DNA from: an uncultured Acidobacteriota bacterium
Lineage (GTDB): Bacteria > Acidobacteriota > CAIWXX01
Length of the DNA: 64,000 nt
Direction of reading: 5' to 3'
NCBI GenBank assembly: GCA_903916735.1
Contig: CAIWXX010000024.1
Span: forward strand, 1 to 64,000
Below, piece by piece: positions 1 to 9,190 of the stretch (position 1 is the first letter of the stretch; every line of letters starts with the position of its first letter). Both the position numbers and the translations under genes were made by a program. The notes under the pieces were generated by a model. That model searched no databases. It was given only the letters and a program-made list of their open reading frames with translations, and was not told the DNA's origin.

Positions 1-2
1 GA

Positions 3-461
3 CTGGGAACGACGTTCAAGATATATCTGCCCCGGCATGCGGGCAAGGCCGGGCAGATGCAGAACAAAGGTCAGGCGACGCTTGCTGCGCGCGGCCACGA
101 GACCGTCCTGCTGGTGGAAGACGAGTCGGCCATCCTGAAGGTGACACGGAGAATGCTCGAGCGGCAGGGCTACACCGTGCTGGCCGCGAGCACTCCGGGC
201 GAGGCCATTCGCCTGGCCAGGGAGCACGTTGGCGAGGTCCACCTGCTCATGACCGACGTGGTCATGCCCGAGATGAACGGCCGGGACCTGGCCAAAAACC
301 TTTTGTCCCTCTATCCGGACCTCAAGCGCCTGTTCATGTCGGGATATACGGCCAACGTCATCGCCCACCGAGGCGTGCTGGATGAAGGGGTGTATTTCAT
401 CCAGAAGCCGTTCTCAATGGAAGACCTGGCCTCCAAGGTCCGGGAGGCGCTGGATCGGTGA
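3..461 (+). CDS. Hybrid sensor histidine kinase, C-terminal fragment (end of ATPase domain plus receiver domain)
   Basis: The reading frame is open from the left edge, so the gene starts outside the window. The first codons read LGTTFKIYLPR, the G2-box end of a histidine-kinase ATPase domain. A linker follows, then a complete receiver domain. The receiver shows the acidic pair (VEDES), the phospho-acceptor Asp in LLMTDVVMPEMNG, a Ser/Gly turn (MSGYT) and the conserved Lys (IQKPF). It ends at a stop codon with no output domain. A response-regulator ATG at 57 is possible, but the kinase-like residues continuous with it argue for a fused hybrid kinase. The substrate or signal cannot be told from this piece. 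It probably passes phosphate to a downstream phosphotransfer protein or regulates its own kinase. Confidence 0.88.
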   Translation: MGTTFKIYLPRHAGKAGQMQNKGQATLAARGHETVLLVEDESAILKVTRRMLERQGYTVLAASTPGEAIRLAREHVGEVHLLMTDVVMPEMNGRDLAKNLLSLYPDLKRLFMSGYTANVIAHRGVLDEGVYFIQKPFSMEDLASKVREALDR

Positions 462-504
462 AAGCAATGACGGACATCTTGCATGGCATAGCGATATGGC
501 ATCT

Positions 505-674
505 TGGACCCTTTCCGGATTTCCCGCAGAACAGTAGTGCGCGAGGTGAGCGTCTCGGTCCGGGATGTGATTCGTGACGCGAGTCATCCACTCGATGTCA
601 TCGAAGGTCCTCAATTCGGGCTCGGGATGGGGAGAGCCGAAATAGGCATCGAAGCCGCTGCGGCGCCAACTCGA
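505..674 (-). pseudogene. Remnant of an IS91-family (Y2) transposase, C-terminal part
   Basis: On the minus strand, one frame reads RRSGFDAYFG, then FDDIEWMTRVTNHIPDRDAH, then LAHYCSAGNPER. The pattern FDxxEWxxxVTxHIPxxxxHLxxYY is the C-terminal signature of Y2 transposases of the IS91 group, where it usually continues into a YYGxYSN segment. The frame is closed by a stop just upstream (675-677), and no start codon or catalytic tyrosine region can be followed. This is therefore a decayed fragment. The rest of 462-972 has no convincing coding frame and may hold further degraded pieces. The family assignment rests on motif memory and has not been searched. Confidence 0.55.
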
Positions 675-972
675 TCACCTTGTCGACTCGGATCCTGGCT
701 GATGAAACCGCCGCCGCGGAGCAGAGAGAAACCCCAGGCCGTGCTCTTTCTGGAAGCGTCCTTCGTCGGCTGCTTGGACATCCTCATTGGTCTTTCGAGG
801 CGCACCTGCCAATCGTCCTCGCTTCCGAGATCTTCGCGAACATCCCGACCGTTCCATGGTGGAACGGCGCACGTTTAGTTTTCCGCAGCGAGCGGCCAGG
901 TCAGGGCATTTCCCGTGCGTGGGAATCCAGGCCATGGATAACTACCCCCAACTATGTCAGATATTGTTACTC

Positions 973-2517
973 CTATCGTGGGATGGGATAGTTGCCGCCG
1001 GACATCAGAATGGCTCCGGTGCTCTCAGCGAGCTTATCTTGCATGCCGATGAAGCCCTGTAAGAGCTCCAAGTTGTTGTCTATCTGGCCCGACAAGAGCC
1101 CTTGCATGGCGATGAGTTGAAATGATCCGGCAAGGCCGACAGCCTGCTGTGCTGCTGCGCCCTGCACTCCCGAAACGGCGATGGCGGCGCCGTATGTCGC
1201 CAGCACAGCCTGTTGAATGGCCGCCTGAGTTGCGGGGCTGAGAGCTCCGATGCCCACAACCTTGTCCTTCATTTCGATGAAGCTGTATCGGATCGCAACT
1301 TCCAGATTGTCCTTCAGCGCGGTTTGAATCCCGGTCATGGCCTGACTATCGATGAGAAGTATCCCATAGTTCATCGCGATTGAATCAGTTACGACTTTCT
1401 GCAAAGAGCTTGATGCCAGGAATCCCTGAAGGCTATCCTGGAGGGCCTTTGCGATGGCATCTTGCATTTTTGGGTCCGCCATCGCCCCCTGCATGGATTG
1501 GCTATTAAAGGCCAGGTTTTGCAGGCTGCTATTGCAGACGAGGAGAAACGCATTTTGCATGGAAGAATTGACCTGGTATGCGATCGTATTTTGCAGCGCA
1601 ACATTCGTGGCGTTCTGCAGGCTATTGATGACTGAAGTGTTCATGAGGATGCTTTTGACGGAGTTGGGCGCGGAGTTCGCGACCGCGCTCACAGCGTTCT
1701 GCAGAGCGGTCATCGCGAGGCCCTGCATACCCGGTCCAACAACTCCACTTGCCATGCCTCCGCCGACTCCGGCCTGATTCGAGCTATTCCATGCCATGGC
1801 AACGGCATCCTGCGAGGCCTTCTGGACGTAGGGCGACTTCATGATCGTCACATAATTAATCTTCGCGAGAATCTTCTGGATCTGCTCTCTTTGCTGCGCT
1901 GTTGTCGGTACCTGGGTCACGATGTCTTTCTGCGACATCTGCTGATTGCGATAGCGCTCTGCTTTCTGAGCTCCTCCCATGGTGCCGACGGCTTCCCTCG
2001 AAGTCGGCCAGGGGTAAATGATCGAAAAATACACCACCAATGTCACAGCCATGCCGCAGACAGCGCCGATGGCCGCCCATTTCACTTTGCCTGTGCTTGT
2101 CAGTACGTCAGCCATGATTGTCTCCTTTGTAAATCTCCAGATTTTTTTGAAAACGTGTTCGATTCCTGGTTCACAGATATTCTTCCCGGCAGGCGCAGTG
2201 GACAGAAACGCGGCGCGTTTTACGATCCGCTCCTCCAGCCGCCGAACCTGATCCTCGTTGAATGTTGCCGGGATTCGAAATTCACTTTTTTTCAAAACCA
2301 AGCCGATCGCCACTTGTTCTTTTAGAAAATCACCGCACTCGCCACATCTGCTCACATGTTCAGCAAACCCTGCTCGTTCCGACAGGGGCAAAAACTCAAG
2401 TGAATCCGGATGATTTTCCAAATAGCGGGAGATCGAATCCGGTTCTCCGGTTTCCCGGTGAAGAATGTCGTCCACCAGGCGAGCCAAAGTGATTGGGTCG
2501 CACCTTTTTCCGATCAT
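973..2517 (-). CDS. Anti-sigma factor with zinc-finger N-terminus, one membrane helix and a long repetitive extracytoplasmic tail
   Basis: 514 residues. The N-terminus has a ZAS-type zinc-binding signature, HVSRCGEC (H-x3-C-x2-C), near residue 53, as in cytoplasmic anti-sigma domains. A single membrane helix follows (about 145-167, WAAIGAVCGMAVTLVVYF). The remaining roughly 345 residues should lie outside the cytoplasm. They are Ala/Ser/Gln/Asn-rich, with about nine (L/M)-Q-(N/G/D/K) units spaced mostly 8-12 residues apart, such as SLQNA, SMQNA and SMQGA. The start codon overlaps the stop of the upstream sigma gene (ATGA), so the two are translationally coupled. The expected role is to hold the ECF sigma factor at the membrane until a signal arrives. 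The tail matches no domain I know and may be the sensor or an assembly module. Confidence 0.8.
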   Translation of the reverse strand: MIGKRCDPITLARLVDDILHRETGEPDSISRYLENHPDSLEFLPLSERAGFAEHVSRCGECGDFLKEQVAIGLVLKKSEFRIPATFNEDQVRRLEERIVKRAAFLSTAPAGKNICEPGIEHVFKKIWRFTKETIMADVLTSTGKVKWAAIGAVCGMAVTLVVYFSIIYPWPTSREAVGTMGGAQKAERYRNQQMSQKDIVTQVPTTAQQREQIQKILAKINYVTIMKSPYVQKASQDAVAMAWNSSNQAGVGGGMASGVVGPGMQGLAMTALQNAVSAVANSAPNSVKSILMNTSVINSLQNATNVALQNTIAYQVNSSMQNAFLLVCNSSLQNLAFNSQSMQGAMADPKMQDAIAKALQDSLQGFLASSSLQKVVTDSIAMNYGILLIDSQAMTGIQTALKDNLEVAIRYSFIEMKDKVVGIGALSPATQAAIQQAVLATYGAAIAVSGVQGAAAQQAVGLAGSFQLIAMQGLLSGQIDNNLELLQGFIGMQDKLAESTGAILMSGGNYPIPR

Positions 2518-3074
2518 CTTTTCCCTCCGCCGATGAAACCCGACAACTTTTTGCGAAGGATATCCCGGCCTTTATTCAATCGTGAAAAGACGGTGCCCAC
2601 TGGAATTCTGAGGATGTTGGAGATGTCGCCGGCTGTCCGGTCATCAAATGCACTCAGGATCATCACGGCCCGGTATTTCTCCGGCAGGCTGTTGACAGCT
2701 TGATGGACAGCGGTCGACATCTCTCCAATGATCGCCTCCTGTTCGGGTGTCGGGTCTTGAGATTCCGTCACGCCCGCGTCCTCGATGCAGGCTGATTCCA
2801 ACGATAGCTTCTGTCTGCTATTGATACAATGCGAGACAGCGATCGAATATATCCAAGTGCTCAAAGCCGATTCTCCGCGGAAACCGCCGAGGTTCCTGAA
2901 GACCCTCTCGAAAACCTCCTGGCACAGATCCTCGGCACGACTCTCATCGCGCGTGAATCTCCAGGTAATGCTCAGAACCATGCGCAAATACTCCCTAACG
3001 AGTTTCCCCTGGCTGTCGGCTTCCCCAGCCAGGCATCCTTTAACCAATCCGGCCTCATTCATTTCATGCCTCAT
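2514..3074 (-). CDS. RNA polymerase ECF sigma factor (sigma-70 family, group 4)
   Basis: 186 residues, typical ECF length. Region 2 (about 20-90) contains DESRAEDLCQEVFERVFRNL, the -10-recognition and core-binding helix set. Region 4 (about 125-180) carries the helix-turn-helix that reads the -35 element, ending GTVFSRLNKGRDILRKKL. A shine-Dalgarno-like GAGGTG lies 8 nt before the ATG at 3074, which supports this start. The gene overlaps the anti-sigma gene by 4 bp, so they form a regulator pair that is probably autoregulated. The regulon cannot be deduced here because the neighbours are a transposon remnant and a membrane protein. Confidence 0.93.
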   Translation of the reverse strand: MRHEMNEAGLVKGCLAGEADSQGKLVREYLRMVLSITWRFTRDESRAEDLCQEVFERVFRNLGGFRGESALSTWIYSIAVSHCINSRQKLSLESACIEDAGVTESQDPTPEQEAIIGEMSTAVHQAVNSLPEKYRAVMILSAFDDRTAGDISNILRIPVGTVFSRLNKGRDILRKKLSGFIGGGKR

Positions 3075-3630
3075 TAGACAGGCACCTCGTATGTTTTCTT
3101 CAGTTTTTTTGCAAGCACGATATCAGGTTCAGGATAGAGCGATCCATCCGCTGTTCGACACTTCAGCCGGTGGCATAGATGTCTCCCCCAGATCACCCGG
3201 GATTATAGGCCAAAAAGCCTTTTATGAACCACTGCGAACTGATTTTTTCACTTCAGCCAATAAGCTCGAAGGGAACCGTGCATCCGGAACGACAGTTTTT
3301 TCAATATCTCAATACGATGAGGCCGTGAGATGCTCGGCCGGCTGGATTCCAAGTGCCAATCCATGCGTTTGTCGCACAATCGCCGCGCATTGACGGAACA
3401 AAACAATTCATCACGACGTAATCGAATGTGGGACGATGTGCGTCAGCCGGGCGCGATACTTCCTCCACAGCTCCTGTAGTGAGATGAGTTCACACTTGGC
3501 GATAACTCTCTGTGAGGTTGTGTATCAAGCCACAATTGCCCAAAAAATGCAGGCCATGACACAGTGCAGCCAATAGGAAATGAATAATGCCAACAGCATT
3601 ACAAATCGAATCCTATAGGTTCTCGATTTT
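3075..3630. other. Intergenic region, promoter space of the sigma/anti-sigma pair
   Basis: About 555 bp without a credible gene. It is upstream of the ECF sigma gene and downstream of the minus-strand membrane protein, so it must contain the sigma operon promoter. I could not pick out a convincing ECF-type or sigma-70-type promoter. The short frames here overlap each other and show no family resemblance. Confidence 0.5.
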
Positions 3631-5412
3631 TTATGATCCTTCCGTCTTAATTAAGATCTCACTAACAAGAACTGAGAGGCGCCTCATATCCGTATTTTTC
3701 TGTGACTCGCGAGCGGGGCGGGCATCGGGCGCTTCAAACATCAGATCATTTGTCACCCTCATGGACTCTATCGGCAACGAAAATGCGAAAACGGATTTTT
3801 CAGGTGAACGCAGAATGAGATCTCCAATTCGAGTCCCGTTGAAACTGATCTGAAGGCGTTGGGATGTGATTTCAGGCGTGTGAATGTAAGGACGCAATGT
3901 CATCTGCGCGATCAAGTGTTCTTTTTCCCGGAGAGCGAAAAAGACACGAGCGCGGTTGTCAATCATCCAACAGCCGGTGGCTCCCGGTGTTCCCCATCCT
4001 TCCCAAAGGAATTGCAGACAGTCCGGTTGAGTCATGAGAATAGGCCTGCCCGGTGTTAAAACACGATAGTCGAGCGGCGGCGGGACATTGATGATGCCTG
4101 CGAGGAAGGGAGGATATCTCCAATCCCATGCTCGTGTGGTCCACAGGTTAACATTCCGCGGCATCTCATTCCAGAGATGAGGATAGACAGAAAAAATTCC
4201 ATGGCCGTGCATCCAAACGCTGACGATGATAAGACTGCCGGCAGAAAGTTGGAACCCAACGCCGAGGTGGGGAGAATAGCGACCGTTGGGTTTAATGCTC
4301 TCCGCCGACCCGGCAAGTCCCTGGACAATCACGAGCAGGAACCATGGTAAAAGAGGCGCCATATAGCGAGGTCCATAAGAAAACCCCGCCCACCAGAGAG
4401 CATAACTCGAAACAAGAAAGACATGGAGAGCAGAAAATAATAACGCCGTTTTCGTGAGATCGTGCAGAGGGAGCTTCTTCCAATACTTGATGAGCAGATA
4501 GCCTGCTACCAATAGCATCGGGCTATAAACAAATAGACCACGGGCGGGGCTTATCAAGATGCCGGCAAACCCCTCAGGTATATTTTGCCACCGAAAAAGA
4601 AAAGTGGCATTTGTATTTTCGCTGGGGAGAATTTGGCCATTATTCCAGAGTGAACTTCCAATGAAAACGCCAAGCCAGAAAACGCCTGTGGAAGCGAAAG
4701 AAAGAAAATGCACCCTATGCACCATCAATATATATATCGAAATGACGACGATGAAGATGCAATAAGTCGGCTTGATCATGAATGACCATGAGCAGAGAGT
4801 TGCGACGAGAAGTGGACGAAAACGTGCGCCGGAGATCCTGACTGCGACGAATCTATCTATTACAAGGGACTGAATAAGGATGCCCCAGGTGTCCATCCAG
4901 AGAGCCCTCGATAATGTGCTCCATACCGATGTTCCCAAAGTCATCACAATGGCGATGCCGACACTCCACGAGTCAGGCAGAAAACGGTTCGCCGTGCGGT
5001 ACCAAACAAGACAAAGAAACGCCATCAAGAAGGATGCGGCGATTTGCTGGACGCGTTCTTCGTTGGCTGCATGGTAAACCCCATTCTTGAAATGAAAGGA
5101 ATATCCCATCATCTTCGCAACCGCGGCGATCGGCACACAAAGAAATGCGTTTCCCAATGGATAGCTGTTATAAATGTGCCCCCGCTTGATCTCCACTTGA
5201 TAGGGGTATCCGGTCTCGTTGATTCCGGGATATCGGCCCGGATTCAATGGCTGCTTGAAGCAATCGTCCAACCAGAGTCGTCCCTTTGTTAGTAGTGTTT
5301 CACTCACGAGTAAGGTGTAGTAAGAATCCGAAGGCGGTTGTGGAGGCGAGATATAGAAGATCGACAGAATGAAGGCGAACATGATGAGAGGGATCACAAT
5401 GCTTCTCTTCAT
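3631..5412 (-). CDS. Polytopic membrane protein resembling GT-C glycosyltransferases
   Basis: About 593 residues from ATG at 5412. There are around ten hydrophobic helices spread over the first 430 residues, beginning with SIVIPLIMFAFILSIFYI. A soluble C-terminal part of about 150 residues ends near the membrane-free tail. The acidic loop after helix 1 (SDSYYTLLVSETLL) and overall layout resemble GT-C enzymes that use lipid-linked sugars, such as the dolichyl-phosphate-mannose transferase class, but no diagnostic motif is certain. A TTG start at 5439 is also possible; neither has a good ribosome site. A perfect 12-bp palindrome, AGGATATATCCT (5419-5430), sits 6 nt before the ATG. It stands just outside the glycan island and could glycosylate lipid or protein. 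Confidence 0.65.
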   Translation of the reverse strand: MKRSIVIPLIMFAFILSIFYISPPQPPSDSYYTLLVSETLLTKGRLWLDDCFKQPLNPGRYPGINETGYPYQVEIKRGHIYNSYPLGNAFLCVPIAAVAKMMGYSFHFKNGVYHAANEERVQQIAASFLMAFLCLVWYRTANRFLPDSWSVGIAIVMTLGTSVWSTLSRALWMDTWGILIQSLVIDRFVAVRISGARFRPLLVATLCSWSFMIKPTYCIFIVVISIYILMVHRVHFLSFASTGVFWLGVFIGSSLWNNGQILPSENTNATFLFRWQNIPEGFAGILISPARGLFVYSPMLLVAGYLLIKYWKKLPLHDLTKTALLFSALHVFLVSSYALWWAGFSYGPRYMAPLLPWFLLVIVQGLAGSAESIKPNGRYSPHLGVGFQLSAGSLIIVSVWMHGHGIFSVYPHLWNEMPRNVNLWTTRAWDWRYPPFLAGIINVPPPLDYRVLTPGRPILMTQPDCLQFLWEGWGTPGATGCWMIDNRARVFFALREKEHLIAQMTLRPYIHTPEITSQRLQISFNGTRIGDLILRSPEKSVFAFSLPIESMRVTNDLMFEAPDARPARESQKNTDMRRLSVLVSEILIKTEGS

Positions 5413-5458
5413 CGCAATAGGATATATCCTTTTTCTCAAGGGCTCAAATTTGTCTTAT

Positions 5459-5553
5459 CAGACTCCACCCGTAGTGGCGCCCAGGGTTTGATCAGATATA
5501 GCAATATTCACAGGCGGCACCGTCTTGGGTTCCTCGGAGAAGGCAAGCGGAGG
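5459..5553 (+). repeat. 95-bp repeat, left copy (pairs with 18152-18246)
   Basis: Begins CAGACTCCAC and ends GCAAGCGGAGG. An ungapped copy in the same orientation lies at 18152-18246; by eye about 77 of 95 positions agree. The longest shared run is GGGTTCCTCGGAGAAGG. The two copies bracket the glycan gene cluster. Confidence 0.75.
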
Positions 5554-5709
5554 AGCTGGTCGGCGACCTCGCTCTCCGCGAATACATGAATTCGCCGTGC
5601 AATTGAGCGCCATGGATTCCGATAGGCGCCCGCGCAAGAATTGAATCCGGTCATCGGGCGTAATTCGGACATTCCGTGCTCGTTCCGGATGCTGCTAGGA
5701 ACAGCGGTG

Positions 5710-5892
5710 TCATCCTTTGTAAAAAGGGTTCTCCTGGTTACGAGAGTCGCTTGCGGACAGGAGATGCCGGTCATTCATGGAATTGTATTGAATGAGGGCG
5801 CGGACACGAACCCCCTCGATGAGAAGTCTCTCGACGAGGTGGCTCCCGATGAAGCCACCTGCCCCGGTCACAAGTACATGTTCATCGTTCCA
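5710..5892 (-). pseudogene. Fragment of NAD-dependent epimerase/dehydratase (LegB-like short-chain fold)
   Basis: The minus strand reads [20 protein letters not shown], then [14 protein letters not shown], before running into unrelated codons and a stop at 5710. TGAGGFIGS is the Rossmann NAD-binding motif of sugar-nucleotide epimerases, and the VRALxxYNS segment is typical of UDP-GlcNAc 4,6-dehydratase/LegB relatives. Only about 45 N-terminal residues survive. A stop (5893-5895) lies just upstream in frame with no start codon, so both ends are broken. It sits at the edge of the glycan island, next to the left copy of the 95-bp repeat, which suggests a rearrangement point. Confidence 0.72.
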
Positions 5893-5977
5893 CTATCTTT
5901 CCATGACGCCGCAACGCTATTGTATTGCATATGGACGGCCCAGGTAAGGGGGCATAAAGGGAAAGTGAAAGAGGGGG

Positions 5978-6814
5978 TCAGCGGATCGCGATGTGTTCGA
6001 CCATTCTTCTAGATATGCGCTGGCCTAACCGTCCGATAAGGGCGCTGAATCCCCATGTCCGGAAGGTCCAGGCATGGTGGGTGATCCTATGCCGCTGCCA
6101 ATCAAATCCAGGTAATGGCCATAGCTTCCGTCCGTATCGCGCCTCCAGGATTTCCCTTTCCAAACGGATCCGGCCGATCTGCTCGGCACTCTCGGTTTTC
6201 GTCCCCGCATACTTCCGGAATGCTCCGAGAGGGTGATTGATGTAGGCGACACGAGGCTCCAGGAGCGCGATCCGGGCAAGCAGATCCGTGTCCATGTGTA
6301 TATGCAAAGATTCATCGATCGGGCCGGCCTTCTCGAGCACATCCCGACGGATGAAAACGGCTTGATTGTAGGGCCAATATCCGTGAAGCCATATTCGAGG
6401 CGGGACAGGCGAAACCCCAATCAGGTGTTTCATCACCCCATATTCATCAGCGATGGCGGCATCGCCGACGACCACACCGACCTCAGGATGTTGTTCCACG
6501 CAGTGTGCCAGGATCCAGAATGCGCCGGGAAAATAAAAGTCGTCCGAATTCTGCCATCCAATCCAATCGCCGGTGGCGCGGGAGAACCCCTCATTCAGGG
6601 CATGGGACTGACCTCTGTCGGGATGACTGCGCCACCATGTGACTCGATCCGGATGATCTTCAAGGAATTGAGCTGTTCCGTCTTGAGATCCTCCATCCAG
6701 AACGAGGTGCTCAACTTCGGGATAGGCTTGAATCTCGATGCTGGCGATGCATGCCTTCAAAAACCCGAGTTGATTGTATGACGGAGTCACGATGCTGAGC
6801 GATGGTGAAGGCAC
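5978..6814 (-). CDS. Family 2 glycosyltransferase
   Basis: 278 residues from a GTG start at 6814. That start is chosen because AAGGAG lies exactly 6 nt upstream; a GTG at 6886 would add 24 weak residues. The fold is GT-A: SLSIVTPSYNQLGFLKACI at the N-terminus, the nucleotide-binding DGGSQDGT, and the metal-binding region WQNSDDFYFPGAFW. A C-terminal part (about 210-278) ends with a basic amphipathic stretch. Such enzymes transfer a sugar from a nucleotide donor to a growing glycan on the cytoplasmic face. It is the last intact minus-strand gene on this side of the glycan cluster. Donor and acceptor cannot be told. Confidence 0.88.
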   Translation of the reverse strand: MPSPSLSIVTPSYNQLGFLKACIASIEIQAYPEVEHLVLDGGSQDGTAQFLEDHPDRVTWWRSHPDRGQSHALNEGFSRATGDWIGWQNSDDFYFPGAFWILAHCVEQHPEVGVVVGDAAIADEYGVMKHLIGVSPVPPRIWLHGYWPYNQAVFIRRDVLEKAGPIDESLHIHMDTDLLARIALLEPRVAYINHPLGAFRKYAGTKTESAEQIGRIRLEREILEARYGRKLWPLPGFDWQRHRITHHAWTFRTWGFSALIGRLGQRISRRMVEHIAIR

Positions 6815-7005
6815 GTGGCACTCCTTGGATTTGCGCTGCGTGTTATTCGTGATCACAGAGGTCCATTCGGTGTCATGTTGATCCACTGATCAGGCCAAGC
6901 TATTATATGTCGACTGAACATGAGAGTGAAGACCGCACCAATGGACATTCGAGCCGCTTTTCCGCAGGGTATCCCATGTGCACGATTCCCTATCGCGGTT
7001 AATGG

Positions 7006-7824
7006 ATGAAAACAATCACAATCGAACCGAGCCATGGCCGGGTGGCACTCAAACTCCAGGACTTGTGGGAATACCGCGAGCTGGTCTATTTCCTGGTTTG
7101 GCGAGATATTAAAGTTCGCTATAAACAAACTTTTCTCGGAGCTGCATGGGCTATTCTGCAGCCGCTTCTCACCATGATTGTATTCAGTGTGATTTTCGGG
7201 CGACTCGCCAAAATCCCTTCCGATAACATACCCTATCCTCTCTTTGTCTTCTGCGCCCTTTTGCCGTGGCAGCTCTTTGCTCATTCGCTCAACGAGTCAT
7301 CCAACAGCCTCGTTGTCAATCGACAACTCCTCACGAAAGTTTATTTCCCGCGACTTGTCATACCGATAGCCGCGGTGCTGGCTGGATTACTGGATTTTTT
7401 CATCGGCTTTTTGGTGCTCCTGATCATGATGTCCGCGTATCACATGACCCCAACGGCTGCGATTGTCTCACTCCCCTTTTTCCTGCTTCTGGCGACCTGT
7501 ACAGCTCTTGGGGTTGGTCTCTGGCTGTCGGCGCTGAACGTCCAGTATCGGGATGTGAGATATGTGATTCCGTTCCTGATTCAGATCTGGTTTTTCTCGA
7601 CTCCTGTGGCTTATCCCAGCACGCTGATCCCCGAATGGGTTCGCCCGATTTACGGCTTGAATCCAATGGCAGGGGTCGTCGAAGGATTTCGCTGGGCTCT
7701 CATCGGCAAAGCCCCTGTCCCCGGTTGCATGATCCTGATCTCCACCGCCGTCGTTTTCCTTGTGATCATCGCCGGACTGATCTATTTCCGGCGGATGGAG
7801 AGAACCTTTGCCGATGTCATTTGA
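7006..7824 (+). CDS. wzm: Polysaccharide ABC exporter, membrane subunit (Wzm/TagG type)
   Basis: 272 residues with six predicted membrane helices and the ABC-2 permease pattern. The N-terminal interface segment VYFLVWRDIKVRYKQTFLG is characteristic of Wzm/TagG/KpsM permeases, as is the later SALNVQYRDVRYVIPFLIQI. It would pair with the Wzt ATPase encoded at 13970-15265 to flip or export a lipid-linked O-polysaccharide across the inner membrane. It lies alone on the plus strand among minus-strand glycan genes, so it must have its own promoter. I see no strong Shine-Dalgarno before the ATG. Confidence 0.93.
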   Translation: MKTITIEPSHGRVALKLQDLWEYRELVYFLVWRDIKVRYKQTFLGAAWAILQPLLTMIVFSVIFGRLAKIPSDNIPYPLFVFCALLPWQLFAHSLNESSNSLVVNRQLLTKVYFPRLVIPIAAVLAGLLDFFIGFLVLLIMMSAYHMTPTAAIVSLPFFLLLATCTALGVGLWLSALNVQYRDVRYVIPFLIQIWFFSTPVAYPSTLIPEWVRPIYGLNPMAGVVEGFRWALIGKAPVPGCMILISTAVVFLVIIAGLIYFRRMERTFADVI

Positions 7825-7846
7825 CACGAATGATGTGGTGATTCGG

Positions 7847-9190
7847 CTACGTCGGATGGCGCTCATTTATGATGAGATCAATGATTCTCCACAGCTCATT
7901 ACCGAGTGCCTGAACTCGAGCTGCCCCCGCTTGAATCAACTCTTCCCTACTCCTCCGCCTCTCACGAGGCGTCGAAAGATGATCTTTCATACATCGTGCA
8001 AGTGAGTAGGAATCGAGTGGATCGAAGAAGTCCAGCGATCCAAGATCAGCGGTTAATTCCCGATTAACAGGAATGTCGGAAAGAATGACAGGAACCCCGA
8101 GAGAGATGGCATCATAAACAGCGCCGCCCCCGGGGCCTCCCTCAAAGAGGCTTGGTTGAATCACCGCCAGCGCGTGTTTCATCACTTCAATCTGCACCCG
8201 CTTGGGGATGAACCCCAGGAGCCTCACATGCTCGTTCAGCTGGTTCTCATCGAGGAATCGGAGGAGTGATGGATAGTACTCACGATCCCGGCTTTCCCAC
8301 GGCCCACCGGTGCAGACGAGGCGGACGTCAGGCAGACCGAATCGATCTCGCAAGATGCGTATCGCATCGAAGACGGCATGATGGTTCTTGTGCTTCCAGA
8401 ACTGATTGGATACAAGGAAGTACTGCGACGGAAGTCGATAGCCGTCAAGTAATTCGGGGCGTCCATCCAGCCAATCCGGCCGCGGCGATGCACCGAAGGG
8501 AAGCGAAATAAGCTCCGCGCGCCTATCTGGGAAAGCGTCAAGACAGTCCTGACGTGCATCCTTCGAATTGAAAATTACGCAGCGGGCACTGGATACCAGC
8601 ACCCCGAAAGCTTTGTCCCTGCAGGATTTTTCTTCGGCGGAAAACATGTCTGGAAGATGGCGGTGTTGGAAATCGTAGATGTACCCAATCCAGGGAACTC
8701 TCACCGAGGGTGACAGGGGACGTATACAGGGCATCACGCACAAAAGCCTGTGTTTTTTCGTCGCTTCGTGGATCTCCTGGTCGGTTCGATAACGAAGAAC
8801 GCGGAGCCCTGGCGGGAGGGCCTCAAGCAGGTGGTTGAGCTGCCACCTTTGAGACAGCGTCGTGGCCCCTTGCTCAAGTGCCTCGCGCAACTGTCGTCCT
8901 CCGTGTGGCCCACAGTCTTCCTTGAGCCAGTGATAGACGGGAGCGATTCTCGACCGTATCCGTGCATAGAATGACTGCGCTGGCGCGAGAACGAACAGTT
9001 CGGCGATTCGGCCGTGCTCACGAGCCGATTGCAGCAGAGCATCGGCAATCGTTCTGAGGAAATCGATCCCTCCTCCCCAGGACATGAGATCCTCCGACAG
9101 GAGCCCGATTCTGAAAGGAAATGCCGAGTCTGTCCGAGGGGCCGAGGATGCTGCCTCATCAGCCCGGCTAGAGGTCGATGAACCCGACAT
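7847..9190 (-). CDS. Family 4 glycosyltransferase (GT-B fold)
   Basis: 447 residues. The C-terminal GT-B domain has the donor-binding run FLVSNQFWKHKNHHAVFDAI, then LGFIPKRVQIEVMKHALAVI, and the signature SLFEGGPGGGAVYDAISLG, where the Glu is the conserved EX7E-type residue. The N-terminal domain starts FRIGLLSEDLMSWGGGIDFL, with the glycine-rich loop for the acceptor side. Its start overlaps the stop of the acetyltransferase gene by 23 bp, so the genes are co-transcribed. It is predicted to be a cytoplasmic, retaining enzyme acting in glycan assembly; the linkage is unknown. Confidence 0.9.
   Translation of the reverse strand: MSGSSTSSRADEAASSAPRTDSAFPFRIGLLSEDLMSWGGGIDFLRTIADALLQSAREHGRIAELFVLAPAQSFYARIRSRIAPVYHWLKEDCGPHGGRQLREALEQGATTLSQRWQLNHLLEALPPGLRVLRYRTDQEIHEATKKHRLLCVMPCIRPLSPSVRVPWIGYIYDFQHRHLPDMFSAEEKSCRDKAFGVLVSSARCVIFNSKDARQDCLDAFPDRRAELISLPFGASPRPDWLDGRPELLDGYRLPSQYFLVSNQFWKHKNHHAVFDAIRILRDRFGLPDVRLVCTGGPWESRDREYYPSLLRFLDENQLNEHVRLLGFIPKRVQIEVMKHALAVIQPSLFEGGPGGGAVYDAISLGVPVILSDIPVNRELTADLGSLDFFDPLDSYSLARCMKDHLSTPRERRRSREELIQAGAARVQALGNELWRIIDLIINERHPT

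Noticed and set aside
504-935. Several 60-120-codon frames as genes
   Set aside because: They overlap each other on both strands and show no family similarity, apart from the transposase-like minus-strand frame.
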